64,000 nt of DNA from Ixodes scapularis. Lineage: Eukaryota; Arthropoda; Arachnida; Ixodida; Ixodidae. Both the position numbers and the translations under genes were made by a program. The stretch spans positions 112,458,831-112,522,830 of the forward strand of contig NW_024609846.1 of NCBI RefSeq assembly GCF_016920785.2, given 5' to 3'. The notes under the pieces were generated by a model. It was not told the origin of the DNA. It did not search any database and saw only the letters and a list, made by a program, of their open reading frames with translations. This document shows positions 1 to 12,800 of this stretch, piece after piece. Each line of letters opens with the position of its first letter. The stretch's first letter is position 1.

Positions 1-621
1 GTTACATAAAGGATAAGTAAGGTGTGACCATTTCCCCCCAAAAAACACGGCCTCAGTGGCTAGCAGCCAAATTAGCAGCCAGGAGATCTCTAGCTGGCGT
101 GATAAAGTTTTGGCCAAGGAGTGCACCCCAAACTAAATTCCGCCACGAGATGACTAGTTTTTGGCACTTTCGATGCTATTCCTGTGGCTTCTGCTCAAAC
201 TCAATACATTGAGACATTTCGAGTCTCCTATCATTATCCAGTGTGGAGGTGGTCCAGTGACCAATTTATTTTTGAGTAACTGCCAATAGCTCAATGCTTC
301 GGCAACCAAGTGGCAGCATTTACGTTTGGAAAGCACCATACTTGCAACGTGACAAAGACTTATTCTGGTGCAGATGGTAAACAGACAAGACCTTGGTTGC
401 CCGTCGAAGAAAGGCCAAGGTGCCATAAACGAATCCTTAATTCTTCACTCAGGTGCGCCAGATGCCACATGCTGATTTTGCACCAACGTTTTTCAACAAG
501 TGACCAGCAGCCCTTTACTTTCCCTCCACTGCCACCCTGCAGACAGCAACTGAAGCCTCGCAGAGCTCGAGCTAAACACGGTAGGCCTGGGGTTGGATCG
601 GGAACGAGAAAGAATGCGCAC
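1..621. other. SMARCB1 intron 7 (partial), no recognised feature
   Basis: This is the left edge of the window and would be the intron between exon 7 and the missing last exon. I looked on the minus strand for the conserved C-terminal SNF5 segment (the part ending in a DAEMEKKIRDQDRN-type motif) and did not find it. Nothing else is recognised. Confidence 0.6.
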
Positions 622-812
622 CTGAAGGCGTAGGTGCGCTGATGCCAAGACAGCTGCCCCCGGATGCTGTAGGCGATGGCCGTCACAAACTCCCCTCCCA
701 GGCCCAGCTCGGAGCACAGCTTGAGGGCAAACTGTTCGGGGCTGTTCTCCTTCTCGGACATGTCCCACTCAAACTGGTCCACCAGGGAGATGTTGCCCAC
801 GTGGATGTTCAG
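622..812 (-). CDS. SMARCB1: SMARCB1 exon 7 (RPT2)
   Basis: This exon has 63 codons plus 2 nt. It begins after a TTTCAG acceptor and ends TTC-AG before a GTGCGC donor. It encodes the second SNF5 repeat: LNIHVGNISLVDQFEWDMSE, then LKLCSELGLGGEFVTAIAYS and IRGQLSWHQRTYAF. RPT2 is a protein-interaction fold that contacts partner subunits. The leftover AG needs a next exon, which is off the window. Confidence 0.95.
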
Positions 813-3800
813 CTGAAACGGAAAAACGGGGATCGGCCACCTCGGCGAGGTGGGAAAGTCGCGATGCACGGCACAGCTGCCCAAGATCAAGCACCGCACA
901 AAAGGTGTGTGCAAGAGTACGGGGGAAGGCCAGGAAAATGGAACTCGTCTTGACTACCGTAAAATTCCATATTGACGCTCCTCCGTAGGCTCGAAATTCC
1001 CAAATATCATTCACCCCCAATTCCTGTCAAACATTGTGCGATGTTTGATGGGAATCACATCAACTGCGCGATCTGTGGTATTGGTACATGTGACAAGCGC
1101 AGGGGTGGAAGCAAGCTTCAGCCTTTTGTAGCAGGTCTGGGAGCGGCAAAAGTGGCACTTTGGAGCAGGAAAAGTTCCACTTTGGAGCTGCTTATAGCTG
1201 ATTCAGATGACAGACCGAATCGCGATTTTCGTCCGCGGACTGTGTACCACGTGACTGGCACGTCACCAATTCCTGCGATCTGCTCCTCGTCCGCGGACGC
1301 GCGGACTGATAAAGTCGAGCTCTTTTTTCAGTTGCGGATTTTTGGCGGGAGATTGACTTGAAAAGCGTTTAGTCTGGCAACGATATATGGTTTTCTTGGT
1401 TTTTTGTTTTTGGACGATTAAAACAAAAATGGTGCATCGTGACGTTTCGTGTGTTCGCAAGTTCATTTTGTCACGAGATTCTTGGTTCTACGCATGAAAG
1501 AAACTTTGGCTGACGCGACGCAGGATCCGGTACTTCTCTGGGTCAGTGTCAAGAACCTCCTGTCAAAATTTGTCTAGCGCGCCGCGATACTTCTTGCACA
1601 TCCAATCAGGATTTCATTGAGCAAGACCTCTCTTGTGGCTGTGACGTACTTGAGTGTTGTGCACGAGCACAGAGTGCGTGAAGGCATCTCCAAATTCCCC
1701 TCCACGACCCCAGAACTTTGTTGCTTCTACAAAAAACCTTCTTGAGCAGGACCATGCCTGTGTCACTGTCATGCTCTGGGTTAGTACGGTATTGAAAGAG
1801 ATAGGAATAAGCCTGGTATGTATTTGCTAATACAAATAAGGAAAAGGGGTGATTTTCAGAAAGCTGTAACACATTGTAGCCATAGCCTAAACAACACTTA
1901 ACAGGTTTTCTTTAAATATAATGAAGTATATTGCTTCAAACATAAATTAAAAATTAAACTACTCATACCAATCAATTTTTTTTTTTTTTAATGTAATGCA
2001 CGGATATTTGTGCATAAAACTGTCTTTTGTAATCTCCTCTGCCGAGTTCTGCTGAAAAGTTGCACCCTCTCTCCCAGACTTTTAGAAGGCGCTCCATTTC
2101 GGCTTCAGTGACTGCTGCTAGTTTTTTCCCGCTCTCCCTTGTAGATAAATACGTATGCACTTTAACGTTGTGCAGAGAAATTGGCCGGCATACGCGCCCC
2201 TTAGGAATTTAAGCCTATCATTTTCAGAAAAAACCTCGGCCTTTACAGTACTCCAGACTATTTTTCTTTGTGCTTCTCTTAACACACTAAAAATTCCAAA
2301 ACATATTTTAAAATATGGCCACATACAGACAAAGCATAGATAAGAACCTCTCACCTTAATAATGACCCTCTGGTCCGTCTGATCGTCGAGGAGATTGTCG
2401 GTGGGGAATGCCTCAATCTGCGTCCGGATTGACTGGGAGATCGCTGGCACAAACGACAGGGGCGGAAGGTCCAGATCGTCGCACAATATCTCCGCAAACT
2501 GCTCTGGCGTGATTTGAGATTCTGCAAAGTCAACCATACACAGGTCATAAAGTAAGCACAAGGGGGGTAGCCACAGAAAGGAGACAACAAATCCCACCAT
2601 TCTTGTTCCAGGTGAATGTGTCACGCAGTTTGTGCCCTTCAATTTCCATGTCCAGTCGTATAGGAACCAGAACTTCGGGCTGCGCAGAATTCTCGTGCAG
2701 GGTGGCGGGGTCCAAGTCGTCGTACCTAATGATAAAAACGTCGCCCTTGAAACAACGACCCAATAACAAAAAAGGATGCTTGCCGAAATCGTTGCGCAGA
2801 TTGTGGTTGAAACGCAATAGCATTTTGCACCGTCTTGTATAGCGTAAACATTTCTTCATTAAACTGCTTGGGAACTGCTGCAAAAATTCTAGAAATATTT
2901 TTCCTCGACATCCACGGAGTCTCCTATCCCATTCAGTACCGATTCAGATAATTTTCTGATCTGTCTACTTTCCCTGGACCAACCGACGACTTTAGTCGTA
3001 GCCTTACTACAATTCAAATTTTTTCTCTCCTACTACTGTCGAGACTGGTTATAACGAAGTCAACGAGAATCAGAAATAGCTTCGCTATATCCGCTATTTC
3101 GTTATAACCGACATTGGTTATAACGAAGTGCAAAAGGGAATGGGCAACTGTGATCGCTTTGCTGTAGCCGCTATTTCGTTATAACCGACTTCGTTATAAC
3201 CGGTCTCGACAGTATATTGATATAAACAAAACATATGCATAAGCACAATAAAAAGCTTGATAACCGTATTTTCTGTCCAGAGGCCGATATACATTACGTT
3301 CGTCCGGGTGCATTGCCCCTCGTACGCATAGTTAAAGCAGGTGTCTAACAGATGCATGCCGCCCGCTTCCTGGGCTACAGACCAAAGGACGGACATGGAA
3401 GTGCATTGGGTTCCGTGGTAAATGCCATCGCGCCTAAAGAGCAATAATGTGACGGCCGTTGCGGCTATTCCGTCCAAGGGCAGGCACTCACAGCAAGGGG
3501 AAGGTGCGTATCTTCTTGTGGGCGATCCTGTTGCGGTTCACGGGCGTGGAGCAGGGGACCGCATCCAGGTGGTGCGAGCTGTTGGGCAACGTCGGCATCC
3601 ACGTCGAGCCCCGCTTGGACTTGGTCTCCCTGGAGCGAGGCTTCCGCGTCAGCACCCGGGGGAAACACGCCGCCCGACACAAAGAGCAACGAAACGCGTC
3701 TTGCCTCAGCGTAGACAAAAGCAAAGGCCGCAAACAATTAGGCCGACCTGACAGCGTCTCGTGAGCGCACCATTTCGCCACGTTCCCCCCGGTCGCATAA

Positions 3801-6800
3801 GTGATCCAACCGTTAAAATTCTGTAGATTCTCTTAAATCTACAGCCGGCAGTGCCAATCAAGTGTTGGGAACCAGTCGTAACGGTGCCGTCTTCAAAACC
3901 AGCTTTTCCGCCTAGCTTCGAGCAAGGTGTGGCGCGGCTCGTCGAATCGGGTAAAAGATTATTTGTAGTTTTCGCATCCCGTTTTTCATCCGGCTCCTTT
4001 TCTGAATGCTGCGGCAAAACAACTCCGATGAATTAACCTTGAACCGCCAACTCCGACACTCAACGTACCATATTTTCCGGGCTACAGTCAAAACCCAGTG
4101 TATAGACCGCAGAGGCAAATTTGGGGTCAAAAATAAGTTTTTTGCTTGGATAATTTGCACCCGGTGACGCGCGCGGTGCATAATCCGCACTTCATGCCTG
4201 ATCCAAACATAAAAATTATCATACACAGCACACCTTGACAAATACCTGCTACATTAGCTCACAAAGGAGAATGTATCATACATAAATAAACATTCATATA
4301 CTCTGTTATTCATAAAATTCTTCACGTCTTGTCACATTGAATGATGTAGAAAAAAGCAAATCATTGTATAGTTTGCAATGGATAAAATTTACTTTTAAAC
4401 ATATATAGTCTGCAGACTATAGTCCGGAAAATACGGTAGATCATCTCATCTCCCAAAGGACAAACAAAAAGCTGCCCCAAATCTTGCAAAAACAAAGGAA
4501 GAGAGGGGGGAAAAATAATTGGAAGTTACGTCCCCGTGTTTACGCTTTCAGTAACGTCTAACTGAACCGATGCGCTCACCTTCAACGCGAAAGTAATTTG
4601 CGAGTCGGAGTGTGCGAGAGCTCCGCGTTTGAGCTGAAGCTTTCTACAGCTACACTACGATTACCTCAACACGAAAACAGGTGATCAACCAGCTGCGGTA
4701 AAGCCTTCGGTTTAGAATGATCGAGCACCAGCAGACTACAATACCTGTGTTACACAGGCGTTGTCAGACAGAGACGGGCCAACTGTAGTTGACACAAACA
4801 TCAAATGAGTTTGGAATTAAGTTCCTGCCACATGTGCATTCTTGAGTGTCTGTGAGCTGCTGCAGAGGACACCCATGTAACCCAAGTATCGCTGGGCAAG
4901 ATCAAACTATGCTAGAATGCACGACAGAATTGTACAGCAGAGAAAAAGAAAAATGAAATTTTAAAAAACACGTCAAATTAGTAGCTTGGAATTTACTAGA
5001 TTTACCACTTTCTTCACACCGCTCCACAGCATTCAAATTTCCGGCACTTAATCCCACTCCTAATTTTTAATATTTATAAAAATCTAAACTCAATGCTTAA
5101 TTAAAAAAAAAAGAACATGTAATTTCTGTTTTAAATTTGGAATATTTAGAAATACTTTTCGTCACTGGTAAACAATGCACTCCAAAATGTCTTATTTAAG
5201 CTCACCTGAAGAAACAATAACAAAGCTCTTAATATTATATAGTACTTCAATGCAAAAAAAGTTAGGTGAGTATAAACAAAAATTATAAATTAAAAAAAGA
5301 CATACAGACTGGGATGAGCAAGAGTGAAGTGATAACTTTGTTGAGAAAAATCAAAAATATGATGGACTACGAAAAAAAAAAAGAACTGATTACTAAATTA
5401 TTGTCGTATTTCCACTCTTTGCCCTTACCGTTTAACCACGTTATACCTAACAATGTACACAAACTCTTAGCCTAAGTCAGTGGTAAAACATTCAACAATA
5501 TTGATGTTCAAAGAAAAAAGAAAACAGCTTTACAAGCAGCACGATTACAATCTACCTAATGGTTCCTGAAAAAGGTAGCCCGATGAAAACTGAAGAGGTC
5601 GAGATCAAGGCAACACAAACTTCCAGCACAGCAAACAGTAAGCAAAATCTGTGCTCGACAAATTACAGTTGGCTGGTAATCTTACAGAAATAAAAGGATA
5701 ATAAGAAAAAGGATGACGACAAGACAAAGATCTTTCCCACTGGCAATGTGAACATTTATGTTCACATTGCCAGTTGGAAATATGTTTCTTTCATGTCTGC
5801 ATCCTTTTTGTTGCTTTACTTTTACACCTGCAAGAGGTGCGCTTGTGATTAAAAGAAGCTATGATCGACGACCACTATTTCTCTCTCAGATAAGCGTCAC
5901 TTATTGGCAGTAAGAACAATGCGTGCGTGTGGGGGTCGAAAAACCATTAGGGCATCAAGATTCCGCACATGCACTACTTAAATATCTACATATATCCACC
6001 ACTTGGGACTTAAGGCTGAACTCCATGGAACGAATTATGTGACGAATAACTGGCGCACGCCGCCCGACGGCACGCTCGCTTTGCGCGCGACGTAGCAGCC
6101 AGTGTGTTGATTCCACGCGCAGAGCAAAAGCCGCCGGCCACAATTCGTCGGTTATTCGCAGCATATTCGTCCCATGGAGTTCAGCCTTTACATATAAAGA
6201 GCAGTTCAAACGAGCCACATGAAGGCTGGTCATGTTATTTAGTCTTCAGAGGGGTTAGGACACATCCAAAGTAAAATTTAAGTTAACTATAACGCTAGAA
6301 CCCATCGTAGGTTCCTATATTTTTGCTAAATTTGTTTTGAAAATGGTGCCATAGTTTAGTGGATAAATACTGATTCTTATGCGGGACACTCAGATCCACC
6401 CCCTTCTTTGAGAAGGCCGCCATGTTTGTTGGGTCGGTGACCTCCTACGCCTGACGTGCGGCATCCCCTTGCATGCACTCCTGACGAGGCTCTCTCGGCG
6501 TCTCGAGCGTCAGTTTCCATGTTTACCTCCCGCGTTTTAAGCACGCGGTTTTGAGGCGATGACGTCCACCACAATGCTTGTTTCGTCGGAGTCTTTGACA
6601 CTCATCTCTATAGCAATGAGAGTGATTGTTATCGAGCGATGCTGGAAGCTGGTCATTTTGACTTCGACCCTATGGCGACCAGCTCCAGCGATGACAAGAT
6701 CATCACGGACGAACTCGCCATCGTCCGCGATGATCTCAAACGTGCATAAAGGGTGGAAGGTCAAAGGGGCAAATGTGAGTGTAGCGTCGGAGTAGCCAAG

Positions 6801-9800
6801 TAGCGCAAGTGTGTGCTATGTAAGGTGGAGAGGCGAGCTTGGGCAACCATGGGGTGCCTAGAATGAGAGCGTCCAACTAAATATCATGATCGCGTGGTTT
6901 AAGGGCACCATGATGTGACTAAATTAGGCAGCGCTGCCTGGTCGCCAGATTAAAATGACCAATATTCGTAAATTGATTATTACAATTACTATAATTACTA
7001 GAGCTCTAAAAACCGTAAAACAAGCAGCCTATGAGCATTCCATTTCAAGAATAATCTACCCGTTTAATTTTCGTGTCCTAACCCCTTTAACCCTTTGACC
7101 GACTAGTCTGTTTTCCCAAAATATGTTTCCCAGTGATTGGGCTTTGTTTCCAAAGGAATAGTAGAAACAAAGGGTCAATGCTCAGCTGTTGACTTTTAAT
7201 CATCTAGCAGCAGCACATACAATGCTTGCAAGCTGATTAGGTTTAGAAGCATCGAATGAAGGTACTGAAGGTGAAAAGTTGTCACCTTTCTTCCACACCG
7301 TTTCATTTTGGCGCATCTGCAGCGTTGAAAGTCTGAATAGGAACAGCCAGTGCTCTCATTGGCACTGCCGCGAGAGCGGCCGGTATGAAAGTGAGCATCA
7401 TGTGTGCAGAGCGTCCAATTTAAAAACTATAAATAGCCAGCAAAGCAAAACACCATACAAATATAATGTTTCGAGCTCGCCAAAGACATGAAAGATAGTT
7501 TTGCGTTTAGGCTGGAACTTTCATACATTTAATCACCGCCGTATATGTAAGGTGATGACTGTCAAAGGGTTAAGATCACCAACGGGGGAAAAATACAGAC
7601 TTCATAATAAAACAACATCCTTTTGCAACTATATCCCAAGATAAATTAACAAAGCCATGAGGTCAGTCTCTTCTTCTGCTGTTCATCATTTGAGTGGACA
7701 TGTAGCCGTGAGCAACACACGGTTTAAAAACAAGGAATAAAACGACTGACTGGAGGTTAATCATCTCACTACTCCTTTAACGCTGCTGTCCAAGTTAACA
7801 AAATAGTTTTGCCTGAATAATCTGGGCAGAGCATCAAAATGTTCAGACAGACAGGAAAAGACTATATAAGGTCCTGCCAAGACAAAACGTCAAACATTCT
7901 GTATAGAGAAGTTTACACATGGTGTTTGAAGTAAGTATACTTCAAAGCATGTACTATTAATAAGCATTTCACTGAAAACCCAATGCTGAGGTATTCAAAT
8001 TAATGTCCGTACAAGACTGACTCATGCAGAAGCAAACCAAGAGACTAATACAAGTTACTCATAAACAACTAGTTCTTTGCATGCATGTTTCAATTAAAAA
8101 CAGATGTCTGAAATAAAAGGCATGACTAATACTCCTACCAGAAAAGATAAAATGCCTGTATAGAGGAGTTTTAAACTGTACTCACTTCTCATGAACAAAC
8201 GTGTTACTGTCCAATTTAATTGATAATTTAGCTTGCTGTCTCCTGTATGTAAAGTCAATGAAAAAAAGTGTTTGAATGAAGTTCATGCCCCAAATTCCAT
8301 TAATGTGGATAGCAAAAGAATCAAGTGCTTTGGAAGAGTGGCACTGGTTATTTCACACAATTATTTTTAACTTTTATACCAAACAGGCCCTTGACTTCGT
8401 AGCAAATGATTTCGTTATTTACAAGCTTTCTACATGATGCTAAATATAGATTACTAAAAGGATATTTTTTTTAATATCATGCATTTAACATGACAATTCC
8501 TATACTTTTAAAATATAAGCTTTTTCTGAAGTTTCATAAGGTTATTGAACAATAAATGAACATGATTCATTCCAGGGTTTGTTCAAGGCAGTTATTATAC
8601 TGCTTAATTTGGTCAACATGCATGAATGGCCTTGTTTATAGCTTCTGTTCAATACAATTTCCAAGTTCCTAATGCAGGGGGTTCTATTCAAGATAAGAAC
8701 AAACACTATCAATTTGGAAGAAGAGGGCAACTTTCTATTGAGCAATGAACATGTTGCTAATTTCAGTGCAAATCATAGCACAGTATGTGGTAGAAAGACA
8801 AAAAACGGATGCCCCTTTTCTCCATAACAAAGTGCTAGCCTTCCCACCTAGAAAAAAGACATTTCACAACCCCGATCTACCCCATAGGCATGCGCAACAG
8901 CTTGTGTATCGATGTGGACAGCTCCGAAAAGAAACAAGCCATTTCGAATCACCCTTAAAAGCTAACCAGAGTAGCAGCAACATCAACACACACAAACATA
9001 CATGCACTTGTACATCTACCAAGCAGCACTTTAGAAATTGTCTCACACATCTGCAACTAACAGGTCACAGGCCTCTAATGCAGGGTAGGGAGCCTTCATG
9101 TGTGCTTTGCTAGGGTGATGCCACCCTTTGTAATACTGCTCGCCGACAAACCAGCAGCCATTTTGGTACTCGGCGATAATCCGTGGGCTTTATAATCCTC
9201 CCAAAAACAAGCACCTTATCTTACAAGTTCGGAGCAGCGTGGTGGAACCCACGGAGGGAGGATTAGCATTTTCCCCCTCGGATGGGGGGACCGATGGACA
9301 CAAAGGCCACTTTAGGGTGCACGGGGAAACAATGAGAGGAACAAAATGACGGTGGAAGAGGGTGTGAGAAAGGGAAACAGGCAGTTGGTATCACTCTATG
9401 CTAAGCACACATGAAGGCACCCTAGTGCAGGGTAGAGAAATAGCTTTGTAGTTGCATAAAGCAGCACCAAGGAAGTATATAACATCAAAATGTCATCTAT
9501 CACACTACTGGCTGCTATCTGTTCCCTCTCGAAAGTGTTGACCTAGAACTTGTGCAATAATAAATCACGGCTTGCTTGGTATTCTAAACAGCAAAAGTTA
9601 TCATTTCAAGAAATACTGAGAAGGCTGTGACACAGTATGTTACAAGAGAAATAAAAGCTCACAGCTTGGACTTCATTCTCTGGCATACGCTTAAAGGCCG
9701 ACGAGAGGATTGTCTTCTGCTAAGAAGAAAATTGGTTCCCAGTTTTCTTCTCTCCATTCCCTCCCTCTTTCTTCTCTCCTCCCCTCTCCACAGAGCGGGT

Positions 9801-12800
9801 CTCTGAGCTACTCCCCACAGGAAAGAAAAATCTCCCTCCTTCTCGAATGGAAAAGAGGTGCAGAGGGAGAGTTTCCTCCTTTCTGGCTGCCCCTTGGCCT
9901 TTCAGAGCCAGCACAAAGCTGGCCTGGAAATCTGGCCTATGATACCAATGTATGCATCAAGCAAGATAATTCATTGAAGGGCAACACAAAATCTTGACTG
10001 CAAGAAATAATCTAAACCCCCTAAGAAGCTTGGAGAACAAATAGATTACAAGGAAGATCCCTACAGGCCTTCAGAGTCTCAGTTTCCAGGGGAGCAACAC
10101 TACACACAGATTGAATTCAAAGAACAACTCGGCAGCTTCAGTAGAATGTTCAGCTGCCACCAAACAGAATTGTTGTCACTCGAAACACCAGGGCCATCAC
10201 CTCGGAACCCACTTACCGCCACCAAGGGCACTGCGACAAACTCACAACCACACACCGTGCCCATTTCCCGCCACCACGAGTCATTCGGCGAACACAGCAC
10301 CCAAGCCGGAGACAATCCACCCGTGCCGGGCCCCGTCCACGGCCGGCAAGCGGCCGCACTCACCTCTGCACGGGAGGCTCCGCGCTCACCGACACAGCGC
10401 GGTACTTGTCGTCCTTGCCGTCGAAAATCTCATCCACCTCGACAGCCCTCAGCAGGCTGATGCTGGTGGCCAAGCTGTGCGGTCCCAGGCCTGAACGCAG
10501 CCACCACACCAGGGACGGACAGAGCGGCGACGGGAAGGGGGACGGGAGAGGGAGGAGGGGCCGAGAGATGGGGGTGGGGACGGGGGATAGGGGGGAGAAG
10601 AGAGAGAGAGAGAAAGAAAGAAAAGGGGGAACCCCCCCCGGTGAGCGAGACGACTCACCTGGCAACGGGGGGCTCTGCGCTCACGCGTACCGCCGTGTAC
10701 TTCTCATCGTTTCCTGCTATAACCTCATCCACCTCAGATACTCTGAGGAGGGAAATGTTCGTCGCCAAACTGTGCAGGCCCACACCTGTGGCGCAGGGGA
10801 AGAGACACAACAGGGGGGCCAGTCTTGTGGCACCCCAAACGTCCCATGGAGCAGGCGGTGAGGAGGTTAGCCATGAAGGGGGTAGCCCTGCATGCGGCTA
10901 CGGTGCCCGGAATGCATCTCCCACCGGCGTGTCCGGCGTCCCGTCCCACCAGTGCGCCGAAATTGGTCCCCAGGATCACAACAGGCAACCACACAACACT
11001 GCTGCGACGTCGTCGGGCGGAAATTGAGGGACCACTTTGGAGGACGTAATGAACGCATCGGTCGGAGACGCACTCCAGGCACCATACTGCGGGTGGGGAA
11101 GGGGGTCTTTGTGCGGAGGGTCCGTTTTGCTCACGGCGAACCAATCAGAGGACTGGGCTCCCCAGACAACCAAGCGGGGTTAGCGAGGTTAGAGAAGCAA
11201 GCCGGAGCAACACTCAAGCATCAGGCGTTTGCGGGGAAGCGAAGCAGGATGGTGAGGCAGGACTGGACAAGCTGGATGCTACTGAAAACGTCAAAGGTCT
11301 CTTGTCGATACAATGTTTGCCCTACTTTTTTCTACTTTTTTTTATCCACGTTCACCTAAATATCATAGACATTTCAAAAGTCTCAAAATAGTGGCCAATG
11401 TTTTGCCACAAGACCGAGCCCCGAAGGATCTATGCTGACTGCCACTTTATACCTTTCTTAAGACATTCCTTCTTGAGGATTCTCTATCGGTGGCTGTCAT
11501 CTTTTCGCCTAGTTTGACCGTCAACTCAAGTTGTCTATCGAAAAAATTCCAAGTCGAGCATATAATGTTGCTTATTTCCAGATTTTGTTTCTAAGATCCA
11601 ATAAACCCTTGCCTGTACACCTGTATGAATCATGCAGTCTATGCAACTCATAAACATTGGTGAGATGGAGCCTTTTTCGCATGTTTCCGAAAAATATATG
11701 AACTCTTTGCAGGCTAGTTAAAAGTTCACCATTGAAACCTCCCTACAGATAAGCAATAGCAGATATATTGTGCCTGCCTTCACCCAGTTGAATTCCAAAG
11801 TAGGCCCACAAACGAAACAGTAAGAAGTCTTTGAACTGGGGCATTATCTCGACAGTACTATGACAAAGAGCAGAAAAGTGGCAGCAGCCTCTAGTGCCAG
11901 GAATCCTATGATGATAAGCTCCTAAATTTTTGTCCGAGTCAAATTAATGTTGTCAGGTCCTGTTGTAAAGGAAGAACTATGGCAAAAGAGCAAATGATTA
12001 ACAGTCAAACAAATCCACTGTTCTCGCCCAGAAGTTAACTGTTCTTTAGGACTCTTAGTTACCATGTCCAGTATGCACCTATGGGATGCACTGGATCTTC
12101 ATAGAACACAAGGATTTACATTATGCATGGTGCTATCCCACTAATCCCATTTATTGACTGATGCACTTAAATTAAATACTGCTAGCATGTCAATCTCCAC
12201 AATGATAATTTTCAAGAGCCATTACAAAATATTTGTTTCTGTTATTATTTTTGTTATGCTTTGGCCCACCAAAGATATGGCAAATTATCAGGATATGAAA
12301 AGAAGCCTGGCATACTGGTAAAACAAATACGTACAATTTAGTAGAGAAGCCCATACTGAGAGATCTTCATATAATGATAGCACTAACATGTGATCATCTT
12401 TAAGACTCAAAACAGCTGACAAAATAGAACTTTTGGTTACGGTCAAACTGAATAATGGACCACAAGAAGTTTCAACAATAACAATTCCTTGTTTTAGATG
12501 ATCAGAAACCGTATAAAGTCTACAAAATAACACACCTTAACAAAAAAAAAAATTAAAATTCTGACAAGAAAACGACGACACTGAACAAAGCTTTCTTCTA
12601 TAATGTTTGCAGCAATGAAACTACCTTTGCCATGATAGAAGGGCACATCTGCTTCCCAGAGAAAGAAAGCATCATGTAGAATTGAGGAGATTCAGGTATC
12701 TTCCCTGATGCATAAACAATTATATTTGTTTGCTCATTTTTCCTTGAAGGCCAACCTGCACAATCGTTTTGTGCTTGGCAGAAAACGATTAGGTTGGCCA

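Noticed and set aside
154..426. Minus-strand open frame near the left edge as last SMARCB1 exon
   Set aside because: Does not contain the conserved C-terminal SNF5 motif; the last exon is off the window.
3465..3781. Several overlapping open frames on both strands
   Set aside because: Shadows of SMARCB1 exon 4, which is GC-rich.
6348..6420. tRNA-like A-box sequence (TAGTTTAGTGGATA)
   Set aside because: No convincing acceptor or T arm, no B-box GGTTCGA; not a tRNA or SINE head I can support.
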